From the NCBI GenBank assembly GCA_032128395.1, contig JAQBGV010000247.1:1-23868 (forward strand): a DNA stretch of 23,868 nt, in the 5' to 3' direction. Below, piece by piece: positions 23,773-23,868 of the stretch. The translations under genes and the position numbers were made by a program. Under the pieces are notes generated by a model. That model had not been told where the DNA came from, made no database searches, and worked only from the letters and a program-made list of their open reading frames with translations. The stretch is from JAQBGV01 sp032128395 (GTDB taxonomy: Bacteria > Planctomycetota > UBA8108 > UBA1146). Position 1 is the stretch's first letter; each line of letters begins with the position of its first letter.

Positions 23773-23868
23773 TTGGGGGCCGGCTCCCAGCCCCCTCTCG
23801 ATCGCGGCGGAGCCGCTCTCGATTCACCCCAACGAGGCGCGCTCCGCTCGCTTGGGGGGCTGGCTCCC
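23773..23868. repeat. GC-rich repeat-like leader upstream of the kinase gene
   Basis: Two similar blocks, TTGGGGGC-CGGCTCCC (23773-23788) and TTGGGGGGCTGGCTCCC (23852-23868, reaching the window edge), lie in the same orientation about 79 bp apart. Between them are an exact hairpin (GGGGGC 23775-23780 with GCCCCC 23790-23795), a GCGGC/GCCGC palindrome (23804-23816) and a doubled CTCTCGAT. The pattern looks like a REP-type intergenic repeat. It must overlap or adjoin the kinase promoter. Confidence 0.5.

Overview
The window is about 23.9 kb of GC-rich bacterial chromosome. It encodes many secreted or lipid-anchored proteins and two proteases, and has no rRNA, tRNA, CRISPR array or intact transposase that I could find. 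Three secreted proteins end in dockerin-like repeats (G-D-x-N/D-x-D-G) followed by a short Cys-containing tail. Together with a GH95 fucosidase, a very large Ser/Thr kinase fused to an NTPase and TPRs, and a planctomycete-style M1 peptidase, this points to an uncultured, probably marine, Planctomycetota or related PVC-type bacterium. That placement is inference from protein style, not from a marker gene.

Layout. 1-563 (-) is a truncated lipoprotein with a zinc-protease HEFAH motif. 714-1694 (-) is a CDF/ZNT9-like metal transporter, divergent from a secreted GH95 alpha-L-fucosidase at 1783-4668 (+). 4861-6999 (+) is an unrecognised exported beta-rich protein with a low-complexity linker. 7202-8032 (+) is a small cohesin-like plus dockerin-like secreted protein whose stop codon lies in a 14-bp tandem repeat. 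It converges on an M1 aminopeptidase-like protein (8181-10883, -) that carries a GspG-pseudopilin-like C-terminus. 11059-11751 (-) is a VWA-like secreted protein ending at a strong hairpin terminator.

The most interesting locus is 12173-13492 (+). It is an exported TlpA/AhpC-type thioredoxin-fold protein whose reading frame is interrupted by one in-frame TGA exactly where the first redox cysteine of CxxC belongs (U-G-K-C). A stem-loop fitting the loose bacterial SECIS pattern follows directly. I read it as a candidate selenoprotein that a standard gene caller would truncate or split.

The right half holds a beta-propeller/dockerin protein (13563-14669, +), a 0.5-kb apparently non-coding stretch, a small basic protein (15212-15514, +) next to a BepA-like M48 protease with TPRs (15583-16962, +), a 983-aa cohesin/propeller/FN3/dockerin protein (17014-19965, -), a 170-bp foldback MITE (20169-20338), and a cytosolic Ser/Thr kinase-NTPase-TPR regulator (20335-23736, -) whose stop codon is the MITE boundary. 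A GC-rich repeat-like leader fills the right edge.

There is little operon structure. Apart from the small basic gene with M48, the genes look like single transcription units separated by hairpins. The common themes are export, proteolysis, cell-surface display and thiol redox chemistry.
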